Made by a program: the position numbers and the translations under genes. A stretch of 10,170 nt of DNA from NCBI GenBank assembly GCA_018056045.1, contig JAGPGI010000067.1:1-10170 (forward strand). The letters run 5' to 3'. Origin of the DNA: Paracoccus sp. (in: a-proteobacteria) (lineage in GTDB: Bacteria; Pseudomonadota; Alphaproteobacteria; Rhodobacterales; Rhodobacteraceae). Position 1 is the stretch's first letter; each line of letters begins with the position of its first letter. A model generated the notes under the pieces. That model saw only the letters and a list, made by a program, of their open reading frames with translations. It was not told the origin of the DNA and searched no databases. Of this stretch, positions 1-5,417 are shown in pieces.

Positions 1-1487
1 GGCTTGGCCTGTGCCACGGAGATCGCGGGCGGCGGGGTCTGCGGCGCATCGGGTCCGCGCATCTGCGCCAGTTGCTGCGGCCAGACGATCAGCGCGAACC
101 CGACCAGCAGCGCAAGGACCAGGGGCGCCAGCGGCAGCGCCAGACGGAACAGGTCGGTCTGGGTAAAGCTGTCGCCCTCGGCCCCGGCAAAGATCGCAAC
201 GGGCTTGGCCGAGGCCATCATGGTCTGGCAGAACCCCGTGCCCATGACCGCGATCAGGATCATCAACGCCGCGTCATGGCCCAGCCCCGCCAGAGGCAGC
301 GCCACCGCCGGGATCAGCACCGCCGCCCGGGCCGAGCGCGAGGTGACGAAAAGATGCGCCGCGACCGAAACCGCCGCCAGCAGCAGCGCCACCGCCGGCA
401 GGCTGGCATGCAGGCTTTCGGGCAGGCTCTCCAGCGTCAGCCCGGCCAGCCAGCGGTCGGCGCCGGTCGTGGTCATCGCCTGCGCCATCAGCACGGTCGC
501 GGTCATGTAAAGCAGCAGCTCGACATCGACGCTGCGAAAGATCTCCTTGCTCTTGCGGCTGGTAAAGGGCGGGGTCAGCAGGACCAGCGCGCCGATCAGC
601 GCGGTTGCGGCCATGCCGACGCCATGCAGATCCGCGCTCAGCCACATGGCGACGATGATGCCAAGGACCAGCGCGATGCGGTGCTGGCGGCGGCGCTGCG
701 GCGCCGGGACCGGCCCGGCCTCGGCCATGCCAAGGCGGGCGCCGTGCAACCCCCGCGGCACGAAGATCAGCAGGATCAGCGCCGTGCCGGTCAGGCTGGC
801 CAAGAGCGCAAAGGGCAGGCCCAGCATGGCCCATGCCGCATAGCCCAGATGCAGCCCGGTGGCGGCGCGGATGCTTTCGGCGGCCAGCAGATGCGCGCCC
901 GCCCCGATCAGCGAGCCACCCGCCGAGAGCAGGATCGCGGTCGGAAAGATCAGCGCCAGCGGCCGGCGCAGGCGCGCATCCGGCAGGACCGGAACCAGCG
1001 CGACAAAGACCGGCAAAAGCAGCGCCGCCCGCCCCGAGGTCGAGGGCAGCACGAAGGCCGTCGCCGCGATCAGCAGCGTCAGCACCAGCGCGAAGGCGGC
1101 AAAGCGCGGCTGCCGGCGCAGCAGCGGCGCGACCATGCGCTGGGTCAGGCCCGAGTCCTTGATCACGGCGGCGATGACGAAGGCCGCCAGCAGCAGCCAG
1201 ACCAGTTCGCGACCAAGCGCCTCGAAAAGCTGGGTTTCGCTCAGCACCCCGCTCAGCACCAGCCCCAGCACCACGGCCAGCGCGACCAGCGATTCAGGCA
1301 GGCGGGTCAGGGTCCAGCCCAGCACGGCCAGCGCCATCGCCAGCAGCGCGACCCGGCCCGGCCATGCCAGCGTTTGCGGCAGGCTGAGGATCGCCCAGCC
1401 AAGCGCGCCGGCCAGCGCCAGCGTCAGGATCGCCCGCTGTCCGGGCAGGGAAAATTGGCGGGGAATGGGGGTGGCAAGGGCGTGCAT
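1..1487 (-). CDS. SLC13/DASS-type anion permease, 3' end outside the window
   Basis: An inner-membrane carrier, probably for a carboxylate or other anion; the substrate cannot be read from sequence. The frame is open for 495 codons from the ATG at 1485-1487 to the window edge, so the C-terminus is missing. It has many hydrophobic segments (for example about residues 18-36, 46-60, 66-82, 95-110, 128-147, 176-200, 218-243, 270-302, 325-340, 362-380, 405-420, 446-470). Two re-entrant-hairpin-like motifs sit in the two halves, PSTSGRAALLLPV (148-160) and FVTSRSARAAVLIPA (380-394), where SLC13 proteins carry Ser-Asn-Thr motifs. Neither has the canonical Asn. The GGSLIGAGAHL and MMASAKPVAIFAGAEGD stretches also fit the family. 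A Shine-Dalgarno AGGAG lies 7 bases before the ATG. It lies 68 bases downstream of the anti-sigma gene on the same strand, so it may be the third gene of that operon. Family assignment is fairly firm; substrate and coupling ion are unknown. Confidence 0.8.
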   Translation of the reverse strand, partial: MHALATPIPRQFSLPGQRAILTLALAGALGWAILSLPQTLAWPGRVALLAMALAVLGWTLTRLPESLVALAVVLGLVLSGVLSETQLFEALGRELVWLLLAAFVIAAVIKDSGLTQRMVAPLLRRQPRFAAFALVLTLLIAATAFVLPSTSGRAALLLPVFVALVPVLPDARLRRPLALIFPTAILLSAGGSLIGAGAHLLAAESIRAATGLHLGYAAWAMLGLPFALLASLTGTALILLIFVPRGLHGARLGMAEAGPVPAPQRRRQHRIALVLGIIVAMWLSADLHGVGMAATALIGALVLLTPPFTSRKSKEIFRSVDVELLLYMTATVLMAQAMTTTGADRWLAGLTLESLPESLHASLPAVALLLAAVSVAAHLFVTSRSARAAVLIPAVALPLAGLGHDAALMILIAVMGTGFCQTMMASAKPVAIFAGAEGDSFTQTDLFRLALPLAPLVLALLVGFALIVWPQQLAQMRGPDAPQTPPPAISVAQAK

Positions 1488-1494
1488 CTGCGCT

Positions 1495-1499
1495 CTCCT
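1495..1499 (-). promoter_or_regulatory. Ribosome binding site of the permease gene
   Basis: AGGAG on the minus strand, 7 bases before the ATG at 1487. It supports this start codon and independent translation initiation after the 68-base gap behind the anti-sigma gene. Confidence 0.75.
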
Positions 1500-1527
1500 G
1501 ATCTGTCGAAGTCAGGAATACGCGCCG

Positions 1528-1550
1528 GGCGCGGGATTATTCCCCGCGCC
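1528..1550 (-). other. GC hairpin between anti-sigma and permease genes
   Basis: GGCGCGGG and CCCGCGCC form an 8-base-pair stem around a 7-base AT-rich loop, starting 5 bases beyond the anti-sigma stop codon. No T-run follows on the minus strand, so it is not a classical intrinsic terminator. It could be a processing, stability or attenuating element that lowers permease expression relative to the regulatory pair, or a rho-dependent pause site. That function is inference; the stem itself is plain in the sequence. Confidence 0.5.
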
Positions 1551-1555
1551 GCCGC

Positions 1556-2269
1556 TCAGCTCGGCGGATCGCCGCCAAGGGCTGCGGCCTCTTCCTCGGG
1601 GGTCAGCGGATCGCCGGCGCCAAGCCCGGCCAGCGCCTCGTCGACCGAAGCCTCGCCTGAGGCCGGCCGATAGCCACCCGCCCCGCTTTCGGTGGCGTCC
1701 CCGGTGACGGCGGCGAAACGCTCGCGCCAGTCGCCGTCTTCATGGCAGGCCAGAACGATGCGGGCCTGCGCACCCTGCGCCGTCTCGAATTCACGGCAAA
1801 GCGCCCCGGCCGAGCTCCGGAACGAGGCGATCATGGTCAGCTCGCCCCCCGCCTCCAGCGGCCGGCTTTCGCCCGAGGGCAGGCTGTCAAGCGCTGCCAG
1901 TTCCGGCACCGACAGCCCGCCCGGCTGGTGATCCGACCAGGCCCACCAGCCCAGACCGATGGCCGCGATCGCCATCGAGGCCGCCGCCGCAAGCAGCGGG
2001 CGGCGGTTCAGGTTGGCGGGCGCGGGTGTGGCCGGGGTGGCGGGCCGGCTGATGCCGGCGCGGATCATTGCCGCCAGCGGATCCTTGGCCGGGGCGCCGG
2101 GCTGCGAGGCTTGCGCGGCTTCGGCCAGCAGGCGGCGGGTTTCGGTAAAGCGCGCCAGCCGCGCGGCCAGTGCCGGATCGGCGGCGACCGCCTGAGACAC
2201 GCGGCGGGCCGTTTCTGCGTCCAGCTCGTCATCGGCCAGCGCCATGAGGGTTTCGTCACTGATCTGCAT
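1556..2269 (-). CDS. Membrane-anchored anti-sigma factor
   Basis: Probable anti-sigma factor that holds the adjacent ECF sigma factor at the inner membrane. From the chosen start it is 237 residues: a cytoplasmic N-terminal part opening with MQISDETLMALADDELDAE, which matches the short helical start of many proteobacterial anti-sigma factors; an Ala/Pro-rich linker (about 55-88); one membrane segment (about 91-112, ending in WWAW); and a periplasmic part of about 125 residues with cysteines at 158 and 175 and an acidic tail with a Glu triplet. There is no HxxxCxxC zinc motif, so it is not a ZAS-type redox anti-sigma by sequence. The start at 2269 is preferred because AGGA lies 7 bases before it; an in-frame ATG at 2308 has no ribosome binding site. 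It lies 51 bases downstream of the sigma gene, the usual order. The role comes from the N-terminal pattern, topology and neighbour; the signal sensed is unknown. Confidence 0.78.
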   Translation of the reverse strand: MQISDETLMALADDELDAETARRVSQAVAADPALAARLARFTETRRLLAEAAQASQPGAPAKDPLAAMIRAGISRPATPATPAPANLNRRPLLAAAASMAIAAIGLGWWAWSDHQPGGLSVPELAALDSLPSGESRPLEAGGELTMIASFRSSAGALCREFETAQGAQARIVLACHEDGDWRERFAAVTGDATESGAGGYRPASGEASVDEALAGLGAGDPLTPEEEAAALGGDPPS

Positions 2270-2276
2270 CGGTTTT

Positions 2277-2280
2277 TCCT
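2277..2280 (-). promoter_or_regulatory. Ribosome binding site deciding the anti-sigma start
   Basis: AGGA on the minus strand sits 7 bases before the ATG at 2269. The alternative in-frame ATG at 2308 is preceded by a sequence without purine-rich complementarity to 16S rRNA, so the shorter 237-residue protein is the better model. Confidence 0.65.
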
Positions 2281-2320
2281 GCCCGCAACTTCGGGGCCCA
2301 AGATTCATACGCGCGAGCGG

Positions 2321-2812
2321 TCATTTTATTCCCAGCTTTTCGGCCAGAGCCAGACGGGCGCGCGAAAGCCTGCTCATCACCGTGCCCTGCGGGATATCAA
2401 GGATGCGCGCGGTTTCGACATAGCCCATCCCCTCGACGCAGACGAGATGAAGCACCTCGCGCTGCTCCTCGGACAGCGCCATCATCGCCTCGCTGACCGA
2501 TTGCAGCATCAGCCGGGCCTCGATCCCGGGCGCGGGGTCGACGGGCAGCGCCTCGGGGAAATCGAAGATATCGACCTGCGTGCCGGCGCTGCGCTGGCGG
2601 CGGGTCATGTCGATCCATGCATTGCGCATGATCCGGAACAGCCATGGTTCCAGCCGCGCTTGCCGGTCGAAACCGGCCTGCCCGGCGATCGCGCGCTCGA
2701 CGGTGATCTGCACGAGATCGTCGGCCAGATCGGGCTTGCGCGACAAGGACAATGCGAAACGCCGCAAATTGGGCAACAGCGCAATCAAAGCCTCGCCGAA
2801 AGCCGCATCCAT
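2321..2812 (-). CDS. ECF (group IV) RNA polymerase sigma factor
   Basis: An extracytoplasmic-function sigma factor of 163 residues, a usual length for the group, directing RNA polymerase to a small regulon. Region 2 spans about residues 12-76, with the core-binding motif DLADDLVQITVERAI (28-42) and the promoter-melting/-10 recognition helix PWLFRIMRNAWIDMTRR (56-72). A linker (77-98) leads to region 4 (about 100-160), whose helix-turn-helix reads YVETARILDIPQGTVMSRLS followed by RARLALAE. There is no extra C-terminal domain. A stop codon lies immediately before the ATG in frame, so translation cannot begin further upstream; the next Met, at residue 62, would remove most of region 2. It is transcribed ahead of the anti-sigma gene and divergently from the secreted protease, suggesting the three form one regulatory unit. 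Family assignment is firm; I cannot assign an ECF subgroup or the inducing stress. Confidence 0.93.
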   Translation of the reverse strand: MDAAFGEALIALLPNLRRFALSLSRKPDLADDLVQITVERAIAGQAGFDRQARLEPWLFRIMRNAWIDMTRRQRSAGTQVDIFDFPEALPVDPAPGIEARLMLQSVSEAMMALSEEQREVLHLVCVEGMGYVETARILDIPQGTVMSRLSRARLALAEKLGIK

Positions 2813-2848
2813 TCAAACACCGTTAACGTGCAAAATTCCCGTTTCGGT

Positions 2849-2875
2849 GGAATAATAGGAAGCCTGTCGCGTAAA
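2849..2875 (+). promoter_or_regulatory. Candidate ECF-type promoter of the protease gene
   Basis: GGAAT (2849-2853), a 16-base spacer and CGTAAA (2870-2875) fit the general ECF pattern of a GGAA-type -35 and a CGT-type -10. A start site near 2880 would leave a leader of about 27 bases before the protease ATG, with a good ribosome binding site GGAGAAGG at 2897-2904. This would place the protease under the neighbouring sigma factor. The match is to a short, degenerate consensus and is inference. Confidence 0.45.
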
Positions 2876-2881
2876 TGTCCA
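2852..2881 (-). promoter_or_regulatory. Sigma70-like promoter of the sigma/anti-sigma genes
   Basis: On the minus strand TGGACA (2881-2876) and TATTAT (2857-2852) are separated by 18 bases; each box differs from the housekeeping consensus at one position. A start near 2845 gives a leader of roughly 33 bases before the sigma ATG. It overlaps the candidate ECF promoter on the other strand almost completely, so the two polymerase forms could compete. Confidence 0.55.
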
Positions 2882-2906
2882 GAATCCCGATGGAACGGAG
2901 AAGGCG

Positions 2907-4175
2907 ATGATCCGAATTCTGCTGGCTGTGATGGCCCTTGGCGCGATGTTTCTGGCCGATCTCGCGCCCCGTGACGGCGGGTTTTCGCCGATCTCGCAGG
3001 CCTGGGCGGATGATGACGACGATGATGATGATGACGACGACGACGCCCAGCCGCGCCGGCGCCGTGCGCCGCCTGCGGCCCGACCCCGCGCCGCGCCGCC
3101 GCCGCCACCCTTCGCCCCCGATGAGGTGATCGCGCGCGGCCTTTCCGATGCCGACCTGCAGGCGCTGCGCGAGCAGGGTTTTGGCGAGATTCGCCGCCGC
3201 ACCCTGTCGAATGGCGACAGCTTCCTGCGGCTGCGCAAGCCCGCGCGGCTGACCCTGCCGCAGGCCCGCGACATGGTGCGGGCGCGCGCCTCGGTCGCGG
3301 TCGCCGATCTGAACCATTATTTCCGGCCCGGCAACGCGGCGGCCTGCACCGGCGGCGATTGCCCGATGCGGCAGATGATCGACTGGCCCGCCGACACCAC
3401 CGGCTGCGGCACGCCGCCGCGCATCGGCATGGTCGATACCGGGCTGAACGACAAGCATCCGGGGCTGAGCTCGGCACAGCTTCGCCTGCACCGGCTCGAG
3501 CCGGCCAACGGCGCGCATCCCTCGGACCGCATGCATGGCACCTCGGTCGCGGCACTGCTGGTCGGAGAGCCGGGCAGCCGGACGCCGGGGCTGGTGCCGC
3601 AGGCCAGCCTGATCGCGGTCGACGCCTTTCACAAGGCCGGCGCGGATGAGCGCGCCGACGCCTATGCGCTGATCGAGGCGCTGGACTATCTGGCGGCGCA
3701 GGATGTGCAGGTCATCAACCTGTCGCTGGCCGGCCCCTTCAACTTCGCCGTCGCCGGTCAGGTGACCGAGCTGGACAGGCAGGGCATCGTGCTGGTGGCG
3801 GCGGCCGGCAATGGCGGCCCCTCGGCCAAGCCCGCCTATCCCGCCGCCCACAAGCCGGTGATCGCGGTGACGGCGGTGGACCGGCGCGGGCAGGTCTATC
3901 GCCGGGCCGGGCGCGGCGCGCATATCGATCTGGCCGCGCCGGGGGTCGAGGTCTGGACGGCGGCCTCGATCCGGGGCGCAAAGACGCAGACCGGCACCTC
4001 CTATGCGGCGCCCTTCGTCACCGCAGCGGTGGCCCTGATGCTGCAAAAGGAACCGGGGCTGACGCCGGCGCAGGTGCGGACAAGGCTGCAGACCGCCACC
4101 CGCGATCTGGGCCGCGCCGGCCATGACGAGGTCTTCGGCCACGGGCTGATCCTGCCGCCCGATCCCTGCAACTGA
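2907..4175 (+). CDS. Secreted S8 (subtilisin-like) serine protease with poly-Asp N-terminus
   Basis: An exported endopeptidase of 422 residues. The signal peptide (n-region MIR, hydrophobic core about 4-20) has a likely signal peptidase I site after A32-W33-A34. Next come twelve consecutive Asp (35-46), a basic patch (RRRR at 50-53), a Pro/Ala-rich linker (54-70), and a prodomain-like segment (about 71-140) of the ferredoxin-like inhibitory type. The catalytic domain (about 168-422) has the full triad: D177 in GMVDTG, H210 in MHGTSVA and S365 in GTSYAAPF, with oxyanion-hole N302 in AAGNGG. Cysteines at 147, 152, 167 and 421 could form disulfides in the periplasm or outside. The catalytic domain is compact for S8. 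It is divergent from the ECF sigma gene across a 94-base promoter region, suggesting sigma-dependent expression; it might also process the anti-sigma factor's periplasmic part. Ribosome binding site GGAG lies 6 bases before the ATG. Family is firm, substrate unknown. Confidence 0.92.
   Translation: MIRILLAVMALGAMFLADLAPRDGGFSPISQAWADDDDDDDDDDDDAQPRRRRAPPAARPRAAPPPPPFAPDEVIARGLSDADLQALREQGFGEIRRRTLSNGDSFLRLRKPARLTLPQARDMVRARASVAVADLNHYFRPGNAAACTGGDCPMRQMIDWPADTTGCGTPPRIGMVDTGLNDKHPGLSSAQLRLHRLEPANGAHPSDRMHGTSVAALLVGEPGSRTPGLVPQASLIAVDAFHKAGADERADAYALIEALDYLAAQDVQVINLSLAGPFNFAVAGQVTELDRQGIVLVAAAGNGGPSAKPAYPAAHKPVIAVTAVDRRGQVYRRAGRGAHIDLAAPGVEVWTAASIRGAKTQTGTSYAAPFVTAAVALMLQKEPGLTPAQVRTRLQTATRDLGRAGHDEVFGHGLILPPDPCN
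3009..3044 (+). repeat. GAT/GAC codon run encoding twelve aspartates
   Basis: Twelve consecutive Asp codons, written as a mix of GAT and GAC rather than one pure triplet. A pure trinucleotide run would suggest recent slippage; the mixture suggests the acidic tract is held by selection or is old. It lies directly after the predicted signal peptidase site of the protease. Confidence 0.9.
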
Positions 4176-4179
4176 CCCC

Positions 4180-4218
4180 GCAATCAGGCCGGGCAATCAG
4201 ACCGGGCAATCAGGCACG
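4180..4218 (+). repeat. 13-base tandem repeat, three copies
   Basis: Three head-to-tail units of GCAATCAGRCCGG, with small changes in units 2 and 3, begin 4 bases after the protease stop codon in the 112-base gap before the asparaginase gene. No T-run or strong stem makes it a terminator. It may be a simple replication-slippage repeat; the copy number could vary between strains. No function is claimed. Confidence 0.75.
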
Positions 4219-4287
4219 GCCCGTCTGGCGCTGCGGCGGCGGCCGGTGCTAGGCTGGCCTTGAGGACAGGCAGATGACAGGCGAGAG

Positions 4288-5229
4288 ATGACAGCAAAGC
4301 ACAGCGAGCCGCTTTTGGCCGTTCTGGCCACCGGCGGCACCATTGCCAGCAAAAAGGATGCCAGCGGCGCCGCCAGCCCCGCCCTCAGCGGCGAGGATCT
4401 TCTGGCGACACTGCCCCCGGTCGCGATCCGGCTGCGGGTGCGCGAATTGCTGGCGACGGATTCCTCGTGCCTGACGCTGGCCGACATGCAGACGATCAGC
4501 GACGCGGTCGCGGCCGAGCTGGCCGACCCGGCCATTTCCGGCGTCGTCGTCCTGCATGGCACGGATGCGATGGAGGAAACCGCCCTGCTGGTGCAGGCGC
4601 AACTGGCGCCGGGCAAGCCGGTGGTCTTTACCGGGGCGCAATTCGCCTCGGACCATCTGCAAACGGACGGGCCGGGCAATCTGGCCGATGCCGTGGCGCT
4701 GGCGGCACATGGCGCGGCCGGGGTCGCGCTGGCCTTTGGCGGCCGGGTGTTTCCGGCATGGGGGCTTTACAAATTCGCCACGGACTCGGGCGATGCCTTT
4801 CGCCGCGCCGCGGATGAGGCCGCCCCGCCGATCCCCCCCCTGCCCGCGCCGGTCACCGGCCTGCGGGTCGATATCGTCGCCATCCATCCCGGCGGCGATG
4901 CGCTGCATCTGGATGCCAGTCTGGGCGCCGGGGCGCGGGGCATTGTCGTCGCGGCGCTGGGTTCGGGCAATGCCACGCCCGAACTGGTCGCGGCCATCGC
5001 CCGGGCAGAGGCGGCGGGCGTCCCCGTCATCATCACCAGCCGCGTCCCCGAAGGCGTGATGGCCCCCACCTATGGCGGCGGCGGCGGCGGCCATGACATG
5101 CGCCGTGCCGGCGCCATCCACGCGCGGCTGCTGCGCCCCGGTCAGGCGCGGATCCTGCTCGCGGCTCTGCTGGCCAATGGCTGCGACCGCGCCACGATCG
5201 CCGCCGCCTTCGAGAGCGCGCCGATTTAG
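4288..5229 (+). CDS. L-asparaginase (type I/II asparaginase-glutaminase family)
   Basis: Hydrolyses L-asparagine to aspartate and ammonia, probably in the cytoplasm since no signal peptide is present. At 313 residues it is near the usual length. The first catalytic motif ATGGTIAS places the nucleophile at T18, and HGTDAMEETA gives T92-D93 of the second triad; K162 in LYKFAT is a plausible match for the conserved Lys. DSS at 58-60 fits the substrate-binding Ser. The loop after the nucleophile (SKKDASGAAS) lacks the Tyr found in E. coli AnsB, so the active-site lid differs. A smaller C-terminal domain (about 195-313) includes a six-Gly run at 263-268. The ATG at 4288 is chosen because the ATG at 4274 meets a stop after five codons; the ribosome binding site (GGCGAG) is weak. 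It precedes preTA by 188 bases with its own regulatory DNA between, so co-regulation is uncertain, though both yield ammonia. Confidence 0.88.
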   Translation: MTAKHSEPLLAVLATGGTIASKKDASGAASPALSGEDLLATLPPVAIRLRVRELLATDSSCLTLADMQTISDAVAAELADPAISGVVVLHGTDAMEETALLVQAQLAPGKPVVFTGAQFASDHLQTDGPGNLADAVALAAHGAAGVALAFGGRVFPAWGLYKFATDSGDAFRRAADEAAPPIPPLPAPVTGLRVDIVAIHPGGDALHLDASLGAGARGIVVAALGSGNATPELVAAIARAEAAGVPVIITSRVPEGVMAPTYGGGGGGHDMRRAGAIHARLLRPGQARILLAALLANGCDRATIAAAFESAPI

Positions 5230-5347
5230 CGGCGCGCATCCTGCCGGCATCATGACCGGCCGGCGGCACCTGCCCATTTGACCGGCAGATCCGCCCTGAC
5301 CAGCGGCAGCAGCCGTGGCGTATCTGCGCCGCGCGACCTCTCATGAA

Positions 5348-5365
5348 TTTTACCAATTGATAAAA
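5348..5365. promoter_or_regulatory. Candidate RutR operator upstream of preT
   Basis: TTTTACCAATTGATAAAA is an 18-base near-perfect palindrome (only one symmetric pair mismatched). Its central 16 bases agree at 11 of 14 defined positions with the E. coli RutR operator consensus TTGACCAnnTGGTCAA as I remember it. It overlaps a possible -35 box and lies about 50 bases before the preT start, and a RutR homolog is encoded in the same locus. Binding by RutR is inference. Confidence 0.55.
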
Positions 5366-5384
5366 AAATTCTCCGTGGCATCCT
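5357..5384 (+). promoter_or_regulatory. Possible preTA promoter
   Basis: TTGATA (5357-5362), a 16-base spacer and CATCCT (5379-5384) form a usable -35 and a weak -10, giving a leader of about 25 bases before the GTG start. The -35 lies inside the candidate operator, which would suit repression by steric block. The weak -10 makes this a modest call. Confidence 0.35.
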
Positions 5385-5404
5385 GATCCCAGCCACCGCG
5401 CATC

Positions 5405-5409
5405 GGGAG
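5405..5409 (+). promoter_or_regulatory. Ribosome binding site supporting the preT GTG start
   Basis: GGGAG lies 8 bases before the GTG at 5418, supporting a GTG start that keeps the whole N-terminal iron-sulfur region. No in-frame ATG is close by. Confidence 0.65.
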
Positions 5410-5417
5410 CCAGAACC

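Noticed and set aside
72..1673. Long plus-strand open frame of 533 codons opposite the permease
   Set aside because: Its translation is a low-complexity mix of Gln, Arg, Gly and Asp typical of the antisense of a GC-rich gene. The minus strand has a coherent membrane carrier with a good ribosome binding site.
2270..2308. Thirteen-codon N-terminal extension of the anti-sigma factor from an ATG at 2308
   Set aside because: No ribosome binding site precedes it, whereas AGGA is well spaced before the ATG at 2269, whose protein begins with the typical anti-sigma start.
1742..2974. Plus-strand open frame across the anti-sigma and sigma genes
   Set aside because: It runs through both genes and the divergent promoter without any recognisable domain; the minus-strand frames carry clear family motifs.
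2823..4196. Minus-strand open frame opposite the protease, including a Val/Ile run that looks like a membrane segment
   Set aside because: The Val/Ile run is simply the reverse complement of the aspartate codons. The plus strand has an intact signal peptide and catalytic triad.
4274..4291. Upstream ATG before the asparaginase
   Set aside because: It reads only five codons before a stop and is out of frame with the gene; a minimal leader peptide is possible but unsupported.
5243..5260. Possible terminator behind the asparaginase (GCCGG and CCGGC around an 8-base loop)
   Set aside because: Stem of only 5 base pairs, no T-run, and several similar CCGGC words nearby give alternative pairings; not strong enough to annotate.
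4249..5277. Minus-strand open frame opposite the asparaginase
   Set aside because: Arg/Gly/Ala-rich shadow with no domain; the plus-strand asparaginase motifs are intact.
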